A DNA stretch of 64,000 nt from Bacteroidota bacterium (GTDB taxonomy: Bacteria; Bacteroidota; Bacteroidia; Chitinophagales; JADJOU01): assembly GCA_016713645.1 (NCBI GenBank), contig JADJOU010000019.1:32365-96364 (forward strand). The letters are read 5' to 3'. How positions within the stretch are numbered: the stretch's first letter is position 1; the number at the start of each line of letters is the position of its first letter. The notes under the pieces were generated by a model. The model saw nothing but the letters and a program-made list of their open reading frames with translations. It was not told the DNA's origin and did not search any database. This document shows positions 11,064 through 21,328 of the stretch, piece after piece. The translations under genes were made by a program, and so were the position numbers.

Positions 11064-11525
11064 CTATTGTTTCTTATGCTTGTCCACAAATTTCTCAGCA
11101 GCGACTTGGAGCATATTGAAAACCTTATCAAATCCATCTATTCTGTCATAATAAGGATCTGGGACTTGTCTATTTTCAGCTGGATAGGCATAATTCATTA
11201 TCAATTCAACTTTAGCCCTCTCCTCTTCATTTTCAGCCATTTGGATAATATTTGAATAATTCTCACTATCCATTGCGAGGATTATATCGAATTGCTCAAA
11301 ATCAGCATAATGAAATTTTCTAGACCGCTGAGATTCTATTGATATGCCGTATTTCTGCGCAATTTCAATGGAGCGAATATCAGGGGGACTTCCTGCGTGA
11401 TAACCTGAAGTACCCGCACTATCCACCTTCCATGGCAGTTCTTGTCGATCAATCAAGTTTTGCAAAATACCCTCGGCTAAAGGGGATCGACAAATATTTC
11501 CTAAACAAACCATGAGTACTTTCAT
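11064..11525 (-). CDS. Low-molecular-weight protein-tyrosine phosphatase
   Basis: 153 residues, normal for the family. The N-terminal signature CLGNICRSP gives the catalytic C7 and R13 of the CX5R loop. The general acid is D123 in VPDPYYD. The STGTSG-equivalent DSAGTSGYHAG is also present. It dephosphorylates phosphotyrosine, and bacterial members often counter a tyrosine kinase controlling exopolysaccharide export. No kinase is nearby, but a membrane glycosyltransferase starts 48 bases away on the opposite strand, so a shared promoter region is likely. Confidence 0.92.
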   Translation of the reverse strand: MKVLMVCLGNICRSPLAEGILQNLIDRQELPWKVDSAGTSGYHAGSPPDIRSIEIAQKYGISIESQRSRKFHYADFEQFDIILAMDSENYSNIIQMAENEEERAKVELIMNYAYPAENRQVPDPYYDRIDGFDKVFNMLQVAAEKFVDKHKKQ

Positions 11526-11572
11526 CCGTCAAAATTTTAGTTAGATTTCAAAATTAATTTTCAATATTTGTA

Positions 11573-12687
11573 ATGATGAGTATTATTGAATTGCTTTTAG
11601 TCACTTGTATTATTGTTAAGAGCTATTATCATTATGCCTATTTTAAAAAAATTCTCAACAATAAGGATTCCATTAAACAACTCATCTATCCACCAGTAAC
11701 AATTTTGATTTGCGCTAGAAATGAAGCGCATAATTTAAAAGAATTCTTAGGAGATATTTTGAGGCAAAAATATTCAAATTTTGAAGTACTTGTGGTGAAT
11801 CATTTATCCAGCGATAAGTCTCAACAAATTTTGTTAGAATACCAAGAGGTCTATCCGCAACTTAGGATTGTAGAAATCACAGAAAAGGGAACATATCTAA
11901 CAGGCAAGAGACAAGCACTTTATGAGGGTATAAAAAAGGCCTCTCACGATATCATCTTATGCACAGATGCAGATTGCTTTCCCAAAAGTGCACTGTGGAT
12001 AGAAAAAATGGTTCAACCATTTGTTGAGGAGAAAATTGACTTTGTATTGGGCTTTTCTCCTTATACGTTTAAAGGGCGAAATTGGCTAGCACATATCATA
12101 GAAAGTGAAACCACACAAACAGCTATGCTCTATTTATCGTATGCATTGTGCGGAAAGCCATTTATGGGTGTCGGAAGAAATTTAGCTTTAAAAAATCCAT
12201 CCTGACAGAAGCCTACTGGGAAAAATATCGAGATTTTGGCTTTGGCGACGATGATTTAATCATTCAAACATTTGCAAATAAGGAAAATACGAAAATCTCT
12301 ATTTCTGCTGAGGCGCAGACAAGTTCATACGCCAAAACTACATTCAAAGATTGGCTTATTCAAAAAATTAGACATGTATCTGTTGGCAAATCATACAAAC
12401 CATTGATAACTTTAAGTCTAGGGATTTATCACCTCTCGGGACTATTATTTGTTTTATTAATTACTTATACTTTTATTTGCGGGCAAATGAATTTTTTCGT
12501 AATTTGTAGCCTAATTCTATTTGTTTATTTATTGCATGCACAAATCAAAATTTTTAGAAAAAAAATGAATGTTCAAAGTCAACCATGGATAGCCATTCTC
12601 TTTCAATTATTTATACAAATATATTATTTTACCATGCCAATAATAAGTGTTGTTCATAAAAAGCAAATTTGGAAAGAAAACCAATAA
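11573..12687 (+). CDS. Membrane-associated family 2 glycosyltransferase (frameshifted)
   Basis: About 372 residues after repair. An N-terminal membrane segment (about 1-20) precedes a GT-A fold: TILICARNEAHNLKEFL, then TDADCFPK (the DxD metal and nucleotide-sugar site), and later FGFGDDDLII. The C-terminal part has two or three hydrophobic segments (about 280-360). The given frame stops at 12205. One more A in the A run near 12190 joins LALKKSILTEAYWEKY. The layout matches processive or inverting GT2 enzymes used for surface polysaccharides or glycolipids; acceptor unknown. Its end overlaps the downstream sigma-factor gene by 19 bases, suggesting one transcript. Confidence 0.82.
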
Positions 12688-13304
12688 ATATTACAGAAAA
12701 GGGTCGTGCTGACTTCGAGCTCCTCAAACGTATCGTGGAGACTGGAGATCAATTGGCATTTGCTGAAGTGATGAAACGCCATCACAATTCCCTCTATTTT
12801 GTAGTTTTAAAATTGGTCAATCACCCTGAAGATGCAGAAGATTTGACGATAGAGATTTTTGCAAAAGTGTATGAAAATATAGATAAATACAACCATCAGA
12901 ATGCATTTTCTACTTGGCTTTATAGAATGGCGACAAATCATTCCATCGATTTTTTGCGCAAGAAAAAAGCCAGTACTTATTCATTGGATAATCAACCGAG
13001 TTCTGAAGAAGGTGAAACGTATCAAATTCAAATTGAGGACAAGTCCATTTCGATTGATCAGAAAATGATCATCAATCAAAAAGCAGATATGGTCAAGCAA
13101 GCTATGTCGAGGATTTCACCAAAATACCGGGAGATTTTAGAACATCGCTATTACGACGATTTGTCGTATGAAGAAATTTCCGAACGCATGGAATTGCCCA
13201 TTGGAACAGTCAAAGTGCATTTAAACAGGGCCAAATCTATGCTAGAGAGAATTTTGGTGACTTTGAAGCAAACTTACAAACAAGATTTTGACGAAATTTA
13301 TTGA
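12669..13304 (+). CDS. RNA polymerase ECF-type sigma factor
   Basis: 211 residues. Sigma region 2 runs from about residue 25 to 95 (EDLTIEIFAKVYENIDKY, FSTWLYRMATNHSIDFLRKKK). Region 4 runs from about 140 to 200 (ISPKYREILEHRYYDDLSYE, then GTVKVHLNRAKSMLERIL, a helix-turn-helix for the -35-equivalent element). The only start consistent with the N-terminal alignment is TTG at 12669, inside the glycosyltransferase 3-prime end. No anti-sigma factor is adjacent; the next gene is a small soluble protein of unknown role. The sigma factor should direct an accessory regulon (family knowledge); its promoter target is unknown. Confidence 0.88.
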   Translation: MERKPINITEKGRADFELLKRIVETGDQLAFAEVMKRHHNSLYFVVLKLVNHPEDAEDLTIEIFAKVYENIDKYNHQNAFSTWLYRMATNHSIDFLRKKKASTYSLDNQPSSEEGETYQIQIEDKSISIDQKMIINQKADMVKQAMSRISPKYREILEHRYYDDLSYEEISERMELPIGTVKVHLNRAKSMLERILVTLKQTYKQDFDEIY

Positions 13305-13317
13305 GATTTGCCTTGTT

Positions 13318-13746
13318 ATGTCCTCAAAAAAAATCACCTTTTCTCTTGATTCGCATTTTCACATTGTGGGTATTATAACTGAAAAACCCATTTATGTATT
13401 GGCGTCAGAGCTCAATAAAAAGCTCAGCTATTCGCTCGCGTGGGCAGATGAATATGTATTGGACAATGCCAAAGAAAGGCAGCAGTTTCGCTTCAATCGA
13501 TTTATCCAAAAAGACGAAGAAAAGGAATTGGAAATATTGCTCATTTCCAATATTTTTAAGGACGCATTTCTGTTCAAAAAATTTAAAGATTTTACCGCTT
13601 TTATTTTATTTAGAGACTCCAATCTCTTTCAAATTGAGCAAATTAAGATGCTTCAAGACATCATTCTAGTTAAAGAAATCCAATCAAAAGAGGTCAAAGG
13701 TATCGAACTCATTTGGGAAATTTCAAATACTGTTAAATTTTCTTAG
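13318..13746 (+). CDS. Small protein of unknown function downstream of an ECF sigma factor
   Basis: About 142 residues from ATG 13318 (MSSKKITFSLD). I prefer this ATG to the upstream in-frame position 13288, which overlaps the sigma gene. The protein is alpha/beta in appearance, with many charged residues, no signal peptide and no membrane segment. The segment FLFKKFKDFTAFILF faintly recalls the conserved core of the bacteroidete IPExxxVDY family, but the diagnostic IPE and VDY residues are absent, so this is a guess. Only 13 bases separate it from the sigma gene, so co-transcription is likely. Confidence 0.6.
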   Translation: MSSKKITFSLDSHFHIVGIITEKPIYVLASELNKKLSYSLAWADEYVLDNAKERQQFRFNRFIQKDEEKELEILLISNIFKDAFLFKKFKDFTAFILFRDSNLFQIEQIKMLQDIILVKEIQSKEVKGIELIWEISNTVKFS

Positions 13747-13791
13747 AAAATTTCACATTTTCACTATTTTTACGGCAAATTAGTTTTTCTT

Positions 13792-16700
13792 ATGAGAAAG
13801 TTTTACTCGTCCTTATTATTTTCATTTCTATTTCTTCAAAGTCAGGCTCAATATTGCTCTTCTGCAGCTACTCAACCAGCTGATGAAGATATATTCAATG
13901 TTACATTTCAAACCATTAACAATTCATCGGCTTGTATCGGTGCTGGAGTTGGACAAAATTACACGAACTTTTCATCAAGTGTCGCCCCTGCAATCGTATG
14001 GCCTGGAGGAACATTCAATTTATCTACTACCGTTGGCGTATGCGGAAATTTTGGATATTCAACTTCTGTTGCTGCTTTTATAGATTATAATAGAAATTTC
14101 AGTTTGACGGATGGAGGCGAAAAGGTCTATGCTTCACCAACATTTCAAAATTCATTGCCAAGTGCTGTCTTTTCCGGAAATGTTACAATTCCAATAACAG
14201 CAAGTCAAGGTTTGACAAGATTGCGTGTCGTCGCTGTCGAAACGACATCATCCGCAGCAATTACCGCTTGTGGTGGATATAATTGGGGTGAGACAGAAGA
14301 TTACAGCATCATGATATTGCCGCAACCAATTGCCAATGATATGGGTATGTCTGTTTTTAACAATCCTTTGCCAACAGAGTGTCTGACAAAGAATACATCT
14401 ATCACTGTTACTGTTTTCAATTATGGAACGAATAATCAAATGAATGTACCTATTCATTTATCCGTAAGTGGTGCCAATACAGCAAATGTCTCTGCCGTCA
14501 TTCCTGGCACTTTTAACAGCTTTACAGAGCAGCAGTTTACTTTTACCGGAATTGATTTATCCAATTATGGTAGCAATACAATAAAGGTCTTTACAGGTCT
14601 CTTAACTGATGGAAGACCAACGAACGACACCGTCACCGTTATTAGAACATTCGCTGGTCCAGCTCCCATGCCTTATAGTGAGAATTTTGAATCAGGTGTA
14701 ACGCCTCCTGGATACGTAGGAAATATGATCATTAATTCCGCTTTCGGAGTCATGCATGGAAATGGTGGATCCAAAGGAATGTATTTCAATTTGTGGAATG
14801 GGGCAACCAGTTTCACTGAAACACTTCCTAAAGTGGGAACACTGAGAAATGATGCCGTATTCAGTTTTGATTACCGCATCGTCAACAGAACAGGATATTT
14901 AAATCCAGGTGGTGTTGGCACAACCACACTTTCTGACGACTCATTGACTTTGTGGATGTCCAGCGATTGTGGTACAACCTTTCAACATGTCCAGACCATA
15001 ACAGGCGTTCAACATACCGCCACAAATGCATTTAAAAATATCAAAGTATTGATTAAAAGGCAAAGCCGGAATTGATCCAATTTTCCGACTTACAGGTAGA
15101 TATTCTTTTGGTTCAGGAGGTGATTACTTCGTAGATATAGACAATATCAATATCTACAACAATAGCAATGATTTTAACATCAACTCGCTTGAAAACCCTG
15201 CAGAATTGAAGTGTTTCAAAAATAAAACCAGTGTTATTGTCAAAGTGACGAATAATGGAACTGCGAGACAAACCAATATTCCCGTTTCTGGAGAATTTGG
15301 TGGCATCATCAATCCAAGTGTTATTCTCACATCGTTGATAACAGATACATTAGCCCCTGGCAGCAGCGTATTGGTGAACTTAGGTGAATTAAATACGCCA
15401 AATTTTGGAATCATCAATGCAAAGATTTCCGTCAATTACAAAGACGAAAACAACCTTACAAATGATACTTTAACGACTGATATCTTTGCAACTGAGCCTG
15501 TCTTAATCATTCCAACAGACACCATCATTTGCAAATTTAAATGTACTGATTTGTTTGCGCTAGGCAGTGGAAGCCCGCTATGGAGCGATGGTCAAGCGAC
15601 TATTCTAATCTCAGCATGTCCTCTAGTAAATACTAACTATTGGGTCGCTGCGACGGATGCCAATAATTGTCCCGACACCGCATATCAAAAAATAAAAGTC
15701 AATATATTGCCAGATGTAACTACCATAGACGATTCTATTTGTAAAGGCGAATTTGGCACAATTTCCGCTTCAGGCGCTTTAACCTATGATTGGGGAAGTC
15801 TTGGAATGACCAAGAAAGTCAGCGACAACCCAACCGCAAATACAGTTTACACCGTTATAGGCACGAATGCAAGTGGCTGCAAGGATACGAGTACCGCAAC
15901 TATTTATGTCAAAGATTTACCAAACGCTTCCGTTTCGAACGATTCTATCTGCGAAGGAAAAGTATCGACACTTATCGCTTCTGGCGGTCTTTGGTATAAT
16001 TGGGGTATTTATGGAAGCAATCCTTTCATCAATGTCAATGTCACGAAAACAAGTAAATTCCCCGTAGAAATTGTAGGAGCAAATGGATGTAAAACCGTTG
16101 AGTTTGCTACAGCATATGTTAGACCAAAACCAACCATTCTACTCAATAATCCAACGGTGTGTATAGGAACTGATGCAGTGCTACAGGCTTCAGGTGGCCT
16201 CACGTATAATTGGGGGAAATATGGCGCCCAGCCATCCATTAACATTCCGAATGTAACTACCAATCAATCCATTCCACTCACGGTTACGGATCAATACGCT
16301 TGCACCAATACAACCAATGCCCTTATTACGACCAAATCAGCAGCTCCAATCAATACAAAAGATATCGTCATATGCTCTGGAGCGACAGCCAATATCACCA
16401 CAAATACTTATGTTACTGGAGCAATCTATAACTGGAGAGATTTGGGAACGGGACAGACAAAAGCGATTTCACCATTGGTTTCTACTGTCTATGATGTTAC
16501 AGCGACTGACCCGAACGGCTGTGATGCCATAGGACAAGTAAAAGTGACCGTGAAGATGAAGCCAAATGTTCGAATCGATGCATTGCCAACTTCAATTTGC
16601 TCAGATGTGCGCACATTGAATTTAACAGCGAGTCCTTCTGGCGGGTTCTTCAGCGGAATTAATGTTTCCTTCGGAACTTTCTATCCTAAAGTTGGACAGA

Positions 16701-17077
16701 TTGGCAAGCATATGATATTCTACACCTATACGGATGAAACAGCTATCGGTTGCAATGGATCAGATTCATTTGAAATCATGGTTAAAAACTGTAAAATCAA
16801 TACTTCAATACAATCCATCAGTGGAATTGAATCAGTGACGGCATTTCCAAATCCGTTTAACCAAGAAGTTAGATTAAACATCGAACTCAAAGAAAGTCAG
16901 ACATTGCAATTCAATTTGATTGATGTACAGGGTAGAATTATCTTGTTCCAAAATCACGAATTCACGATGGGCAAACAACAAGTATCCTTTTCAACCAAGG
17001 ACTTGAGTTCAGGTCAATACTACATTCAAATTGTCAAGGACAATGAAACGCTTCATGTCCCTGTCATAAAGAACTAG
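13792..17077 (+). CDS. T9SS-secreted GEVED-domain protein (one frameshift)
   Basis: About 1,095 residues when two frames (13792-15075 and onward through 15206-17077) are joined. One A too many near 15055 breaks LIKGKAGIDPIFRLTG. Signal peptide 1-20 (ending QAQ). A GEVED domain at about 75-180 ends with WGETEDYSIMI. A jelly-roll-like region follows (FESGVTPPGY, FSFDYRI), then CARDB/Ig-like repeats with recurring SICKGE, LTYNWG and GCKDTS motifs. A T9SS type-A sorting domain ends the protein (AFPNPFNQEVRL, SGQYYIQIVKD). GEVED domains are common in secreted adhesins and proteases of this phylum; no protease site is visible here. Strong terminator follows. Confidence 0.8.
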
Positions 17078-17085
17078 AAACATAC

Positions 17086-17117
17086 TAAAAAGCGACCTCA
17101 TCAGGTCGCTTTTTTTT
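17086..17117 (+). terminator. Rho-independent terminator
   Basis: Stem AGCGACCT / AGGTCGCT extended by A-T pairs, with loop CATC and a run of seven further T bases. It lies just after the GEVED protein stop codon. Confidence 0.9.
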
Positions 17118-17261
17118 GCAATTGGCAATATGTATAGACTTGATAAAACATCACTTATCGTCCATTCTGTTGTTCAACTTTAATAAAGATTCATTGCGAA
17201 TCATTCGATTGCGTTTCACATATTTTTCGTAATTTTACCCCCTAGAAATAAACCAATCAGC

Positions 17262-18395
17262 ATGAAGGTATATCTTGACAATGCGGCTACTACAGCACTT
17301 TCCAAAGAAGTTTTAGAATCGATGATGCCCTATATGACAGAAATATATGGCAATCCTTCCTCTACCCATAGTTTTGGAAGAGCATCAAAATCTGGCATTG
17401 AACACGCGCGCAAGACCATTTCGCAATACTTGAAATGCAAACCATCAGAGATTATATTCACTTCCAGTGGCACTGAAGCCAATAATACCGCTATTAAATG
17501 CTCAGTGCGCGATTTGGGCATTAAAAATATCATCTCCTCTAGAATTGAACATCATTGCGTATTGCACACCGTTGAAGAAATGGAGAAAGCGGGCATTCAT
17601 ATTCACTATGTCAACCTTACACCTGCCGGATTATTTGATTTGGAACATCTAGAGCAGCTCTTGAAATCATGCGAGGGAAAGACCTTGGTCAGCGTCATGC
17701 ACGCCAATAACGAACTCGGCAATATCATGGATATCGAAGCCATTGGCTCACTTTGCAAACAGCACAATGCCCTTTTTCATACAGATACTGTTCAGACGAT
17801 TGCCCACATGCCATTTGATCTCAGCAATTCGAATATTGATTTTCTCTCCGCTTCTGCCCATAAATTTCACGGCCCTAAAGGCGTTGGATTTTTATACATC
17901 AAGCATCAATCAAATATCGCCTCCTTTATACATGGAGGCTCTCAAGAGCGCAGCATGCGAGCAGGGACAGAAAATGTTTCGGGCATTGTAGGATTGGGCA
18001 AAGCGCTTCAACTCGCATATGACCATCTTGAATCAGATGCAGTGCACATGACTAAAATCAAAAATTACTTCATCGAAAAACTACAAGAATCCATTCCAGA
18101 TATTGAATTCAATACCAATTTGAATTCAAGTCTTTTTACCGTACTCAATGTATCCCTTCCCAAAGAGTATAACAATGAAATGACCTTGTTTAATCTCGAT
18201 ATCAAAGGCATCGCATGCAGTGCAGGAAGTGCCTGCAGCAGCGGTTCAAATAAAGGTTCACATGTTTTGCAAGCGATCAATCACTCCCCTGAGAGAAAGG
18301 CCATTCGATTTAGTTTTTCAAAATATACAACCACAGGCGAAATTGATTATACCATCGAAAAATTAAAAGAATTGGCGTTGGCCGAATCCATTTAA
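17262..18395 (+). CDS. Cysteine desulfurase, NifS/IscS-like
   Basis: 377 residues, full length. A PLP enzyme that takes sulfur from L-cysteine to a cysteine persulfide for Fe-S clusters and thiolated tRNA. Key residues: PLP lysine K201 in SASAHKFHGPKG; D175 (HTDTVQ) and H100 near the cofactor; catalytic loop cysteine C325 in ACSAGSACSSGS; substrate and PLP contacts in YLDNAATT and YGNPSSTHSFG. No iscU or suf genes are beside it, so it may serve tRNA thiolation through MnmA as well as cluster assembly (inference). The next gene follows after 23 bases and may share its transcript. Confidence 0.92.
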   Translation: MKVYLDNAATTALSKEVLESMMPYMTEIYGNPSSTHSFGRASKSGIEHARKTISQYLKCKPSEIIFTSSGTEANNTAIKCSVRDLGIKNIISSRIEHHCVLHTVEEMEKAGIHIHYVNLTPAGLFDLEHLEQLLKSCEGKTLVSVMHANNELGNIMDIEAIGSLCKQHNALFHTDTVQTIAHMPFDLSNSNIDFLSASAHKFHGPKGVGFLYIKHQSNIASFIHGGSQERSMRAGTENVSGIVGLGKALQLAYDHLESDAVHMTKIKNYFIEKLQESIPDIEFNTNLNSSLFTVLNVSLPKEYNNEMTLFNLDIKGIACSAGSACSSGSNKGSHVLQAINHSPERKAIRFSFSKYTTTGEIDYTIEKLKELALAESI

Positions 18396-18418
18396 TTCAC
18401 TATTTTATCCATACAGTT

Positions 18419-19312
18419 ATGAAAAGCGCATATATCATCTTCTTCTTATTCTCTCAAATAATTGTCCATGCACAACAAAGGGTGATTGAGAGTTTTAAAG
18501 GCGAAAAAAAGCTAGAAGTCAAAGAAGGGAAATGGGAATATTTCGATGCCAATAAAAAATTGGTCCGTGTGGAGAACTACGCTGACGGCAAACTCAATGG
18601 CGTCGTGATGAATTACTTTCCGAATGGGAATATTTCAGAATCTTGGACCTATACGATGGGGAAAGTCAACGGTCCCTACACCTCATTCTTTGAAAATGGA
18701 CAAAAGCAAGTTCAGGGAAAATACATCGACAGTTTAGAGCAAGATGAATGGATTTATTATTTTGACAATGGTCAAAAAAGCGTCATCAAAGGCTATGATA
18801 AAGGCGTTAGCAATGGCGCACTCATTGCATTTTCTAAGGATGGCGTCATGCAAATCAATGGCAACTACAAAAACAATTTGCGCCATGGACTTTGGAAAGA
18901 TTTTCACCCTAATGGCAAAGTGCGCTTAGATGCCAATTTTAAAAATGGCAAATACGAAGGTCCATACAGATCCTATTATGAGAATGGCGTTTTACAATCA
19001 GAAGCTTATTTCATGAATGAAGTGCTCGAAGGACAAAAAATGGAATACGATAGCACAGGCAAGATTCAAAGGCGATCTGTTTACCGCAATGGATTATTGA
19101 GCGGCGGCTGGGAAGAGCACTATCCCAACGGAAATATGAAGGAAAAAGGAATTTATTTAAGTGGCAAAAAATCAGGGGTATGGACCTATTACTATGAAGA
19201 TGGCAAGCCTAAGGAAAAAGGCGGTTATCAGATGGACGATAAGATATGCAAATGGACCATTTGGGACGAAATGGGAAAAAAGAGAAAAGAAAAATTCAAA
19301 AAGCCCCAATAG
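18419..19312 (+). CDS. Secreted MORN-variant (YwqK-like) repeat protein
   Basis: 297 residues. A signal peptide (about 1-18, ending VHAQ) precedes about ten tandem repeats of roughly 22-24 residues with the pattern Y-x-x-NG-x-x-x-x-x-x-x-Y-x-x-G-x-x-x-G. Examples are YFPNGNISESWTYTMGKVNG, FFENGQKQVQGKYIDSLEQD and YYENGVLQSEAYFMNEVLEG. This is the MORN_2/YwqK-type beta-hairpin repeat. Some databases call such proteins toxin-antitoxin YwqK-like antitoxins, but no toxin is adjacent, and a periplasmic or surface scaffold is equally likely. Function is unknown. Confidence 0.8.
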   Translation: MKSAYIIFFLFSQIIVHAQQRVIESFKGEKKLEVKEGKWEYFDANKKLVRVENYADGKLNGVVMNYFPNGNISESWTYTMGKVNGPYTSFFENGQKQVQGKYIDSLEQDEWIYYFDNGQKSVIKGYDKGVSNGALIAFSKDGVMQINGNYKNNLRHGLWKDFHPNGKVRLDANFKNGKYEGPYRSYYENGVLQSEAYFMNEVLEGQKMEYDSTGKIQRRSVYRNGLLSGGWEEHYPNGNMKEKGIYLSGKKSGVWTYYYEDGKPKEKGGYQMDDKICKWTIWDEMGKKRKEKFKKPQ

Positions 19313-19366
19313 CGAGTATTTGCAAACCAACATAATCTCCGCACAAATTTAATCCATAATTTAACT

Positions 19367-20361
19367 ATGATTCTCGCGATAGAATCTTCTTGTGATGACA
19401 CGTCTGTTGCGATTTGCGATCGCGGCATCATTTTATCCAATGTGATCGCAAGTCAATCTGTCCACGAAGAATTTGGCGGTGTAGTGCCAGAACTCGCCTC
19501 TAGGGCGCATATGCAAAATATTATTCCAACGGTGCAAGCTGCGCTAGAGAAAGCAAAAGTTTCAAAAGACGATATTACCGCTGTTGCTTTTACGCGCGGA
19601 CCAGGGCTGATTGGCTCATTATTGGTCGGGATTTCCTTTGCAAAGGGATTTGCCTTGGCCAAACATATCCCGTTGATTGAAGTTAATCATATGCAAGCGC
19701 ATGTCTTGGCCAATTGCATAGACAATCCTTCCATTCAATTTCCATTTTTATGCTTGACCGTTTCTGGTGGACATACTCAATTGGTGGTGGTCAGAGATTA
19801 TCTAGACATGGAAGTCATCGGTCAAACCATCGATGATGCCGCTGGGGAAGCATTTGACAAATCGGGAAAGATGCTCGGCTGGGGCTACCCAGCAGGACCA
19901 ATTATCGACAAATTAGCGGCCCTTGGAGATTCAAAGAAATTTGTTTTTGCACAACCCAATATCCCCGATTTCAATTTTAGTTTTAGTGGATTAAAGACAT
20001 CGATTCTCTATTTTTTGCAGCGAGAAACAAAGAAAAATCCATCATTTATTCAAGAGAATCTCAACGATTTGTGTGCATCAATTCAATATACCATTTTGGA
20101 TATCCTCATCAAAAAACTGGAGCATGCGGCAAAACGCATGGGATTGCGCATATTGCAATAGCAGGTGGCGTCTCTGCAAATAGTGGCTTGAGAAAATCAA
20201 TTCAAGAGCTCTGCCAGAAAAACAATTGGATAGCCCATATACCTCCATTTCAGTATTGCACAGATAATGCGGGGATGATTGCATTTACCGCCTATCAAAA
20301 GTACTTAAAAGGCGATTTTTCCACACAAGATGTGCAGCCCTTGGCGCGATTTGAAATTTAA
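19367..20361 (+). CDS. tsaD: tRNA threonylcarbamoyladenosine transferase TsaD (frameshifted)
   Basis: Transfers the threonylcarbamoyl group to A37 of ANN-decoding tRNAs (t6A), together with TsaB and TsaE. The ASKHA-fold N-terminus ILAIESSCDDTSVA, the metal-binding histidines of NHMQAHVLA, SGGHTQLV, GEAFDKSGKML and the C-terminal CTDNAGMIA are diagnostic. The frame breaks at about 20131: one extra A gives AAKTHGIAHIAIAGGVSANS and continues to the stop at 20361. The total of about 332 residues fits the family. It lies between the MORN-like protein and a small secreted protein on the same strand. Confidence 0.92.
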
Positions 20362-20409
20362 TTTGCATAAAAACAAAAATTGAATTACCTTTAATTCGTC
20401 AAAAGGCCT

Positions 20410-20715
20410 ATGAAGCAAATTCTACTTTTCTTATTTTTTATCTCCATAACCAATGCTCCCAAAGTATTCGGCAATGGTTTTGATAGGCCGAATGATTATA
20501 TCGTCAATATTAACCCCTCACCTATTCGAGATAGAGCTACTGTTTCGTGTATGTATTACATCCAAAAAATCGAAGTATTCAACCTCATCGGAGTGATTAT
20601 TGGCGAGTATAAAGGCGATGAAACCATTGATATGACTGATCAATCCAAGGGTTATTATATATTCAAAGTCTATACTCCAAAGGGTGAATTTGTTAAACGC
20701 GTCTTCAAAGAATAA
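20410..20715 (+). CDS. Tiny secreted protein made of a signal peptide and a T9SS-type C-terminal domain
   Basis: 101 residues. A signal peptide (about 1-22) is followed almost immediately by a T9SS type-A-like sorting domain: VNINPSPIRDRATVSC, IEVFNLIGVIIGEYKGDE, and GYYIFKVYTPKGEFVKRVF. In ordinary cargo this domain of about 75-80 residues follows a large passenger; here almost no passenger exists. It could be a remnant of a lost gene, a stand-alone beta-sandwich, or a decoy or adaptor for the secretion system. A frameshift-hidden passenger is unlikely because upstream sequence is occupied by tsaD. Confidence 0.75.
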   Translation: MKQILLFLFFISITNAPKVFGNGFDRPNDYIVNINPSPIRDRATVSCMYYIQKIEVFNLIGVIIGEYKGDETIDMTDQSKGYYIFKVYTPKGEFVKRVFKE

Positions 20716-20720
20716 ATCGC

Positions 20721-20728
20721 TATTTTTG
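20721..20728 (+). promoter_or_regulatory. Possible -7 box TATTTTTG close to the miaE start
   Basis: Matches TAnnTTTG and ends 4 bases before the miaE ATG at 20733, which would make the transcript nearly leaderless. No TTG is found at 17-19 bases upstream, so it may be chance in AT-rich sequence. Confidence 0.25.
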
Positions 20729-20732
20729 TCCC

Positions 20733-21314
20733 ATGTTAGGACTAAAACTACCCACTGACCCTCGCTGGGCCGATCTCGCATCTTTGAGCATTGAAGAAAT
20801 CCTGACGGATCACGCTTATTGCGAACAAAAGGCTACATCTACAGCCATTTCTTTGATTCAAACCTATCCCGAATATGAGGAAATGGTCGAAGCACTCATC
20901 CCTATTGTAAATGAAGAATGGGGACATTTTAAGATGGTTTTGGAAGAATTGAAAAAGCGCGACCTCAAGCTCGGTCAGCAGCGCAAAGATGTCTACGTCA
21001 ATAAACTCAATCAATTCGTCAAACGCGGCGATTCGAGATTGAATCAATTGCTTGAGCGGTTGCTCTTTTCTGCCTTGATTGAAGCGAGGTCTTGTGAAAG
21101 ATTTAAAATTCTATCACAGAATATTCAAGATGATGAATTGAAGTTGTTTTATAAAATGCTGATGGTATCAGAGGCTGGACATTTCAAATTGTTTTTGGAT
21201 TTGGCTTATCTCTATGCACCGAGAGAAGTTGTCAACGAGCGCTGGGAAGCATTTCTAGAGTATGAAGCAGAAGTGATCAGGGGATTGGAATTGCGGGGAG
21301 ATCGAGTGCATTAA
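20733..21314 (+). CDS. miaE: tRNA-(ms2io6A)-hydroxylase-like protein MiaE
   Basis: 193 residues, four-helix ferritin-like di-iron fold. Carboxylate and histidine ligands occur in the expected order: EEILTDHAYCEQKA, NEEWGHFKMV, LIEARSCERFKI and VSEAGHFKLFLDLA. MiaE hydroxylates the isopentenyl chain of modified A37 in tRNAs reading U-starting codons. MiaA and MiaB are not in the window. The gene lies only 17 bases after the small T9SS-domain protein, and its downstream side is the first repeat block. Confidence 0.88.
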   Translation: MLGLKLPTDPRWADLASLSIEEILTDHAYCEQKATSTAISLIQTYPEYEEMVEALIPIVNEEWGHFKMVLEELKKRDLKLGQQRKDVYVNKLNQFVKRGDSRLNQLLERLLFSALIEARSCERFKILSQNIQDDELKLFYKMLMVSEAGHFKLFLDLAYLYAPREVVNERWEAFLEYEAEVIRGLELRGDRVH

Positions 21315-21328
21315 ACATCTGAGTATTC

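Noticed and set aside
19367..20361. Programmed ribosomal frameshifting in tsaD
   Set aside because: The break is a single missing A with no slippery site plus structure, and many neighbouring genes show the same kind of break, which fits sequence error.
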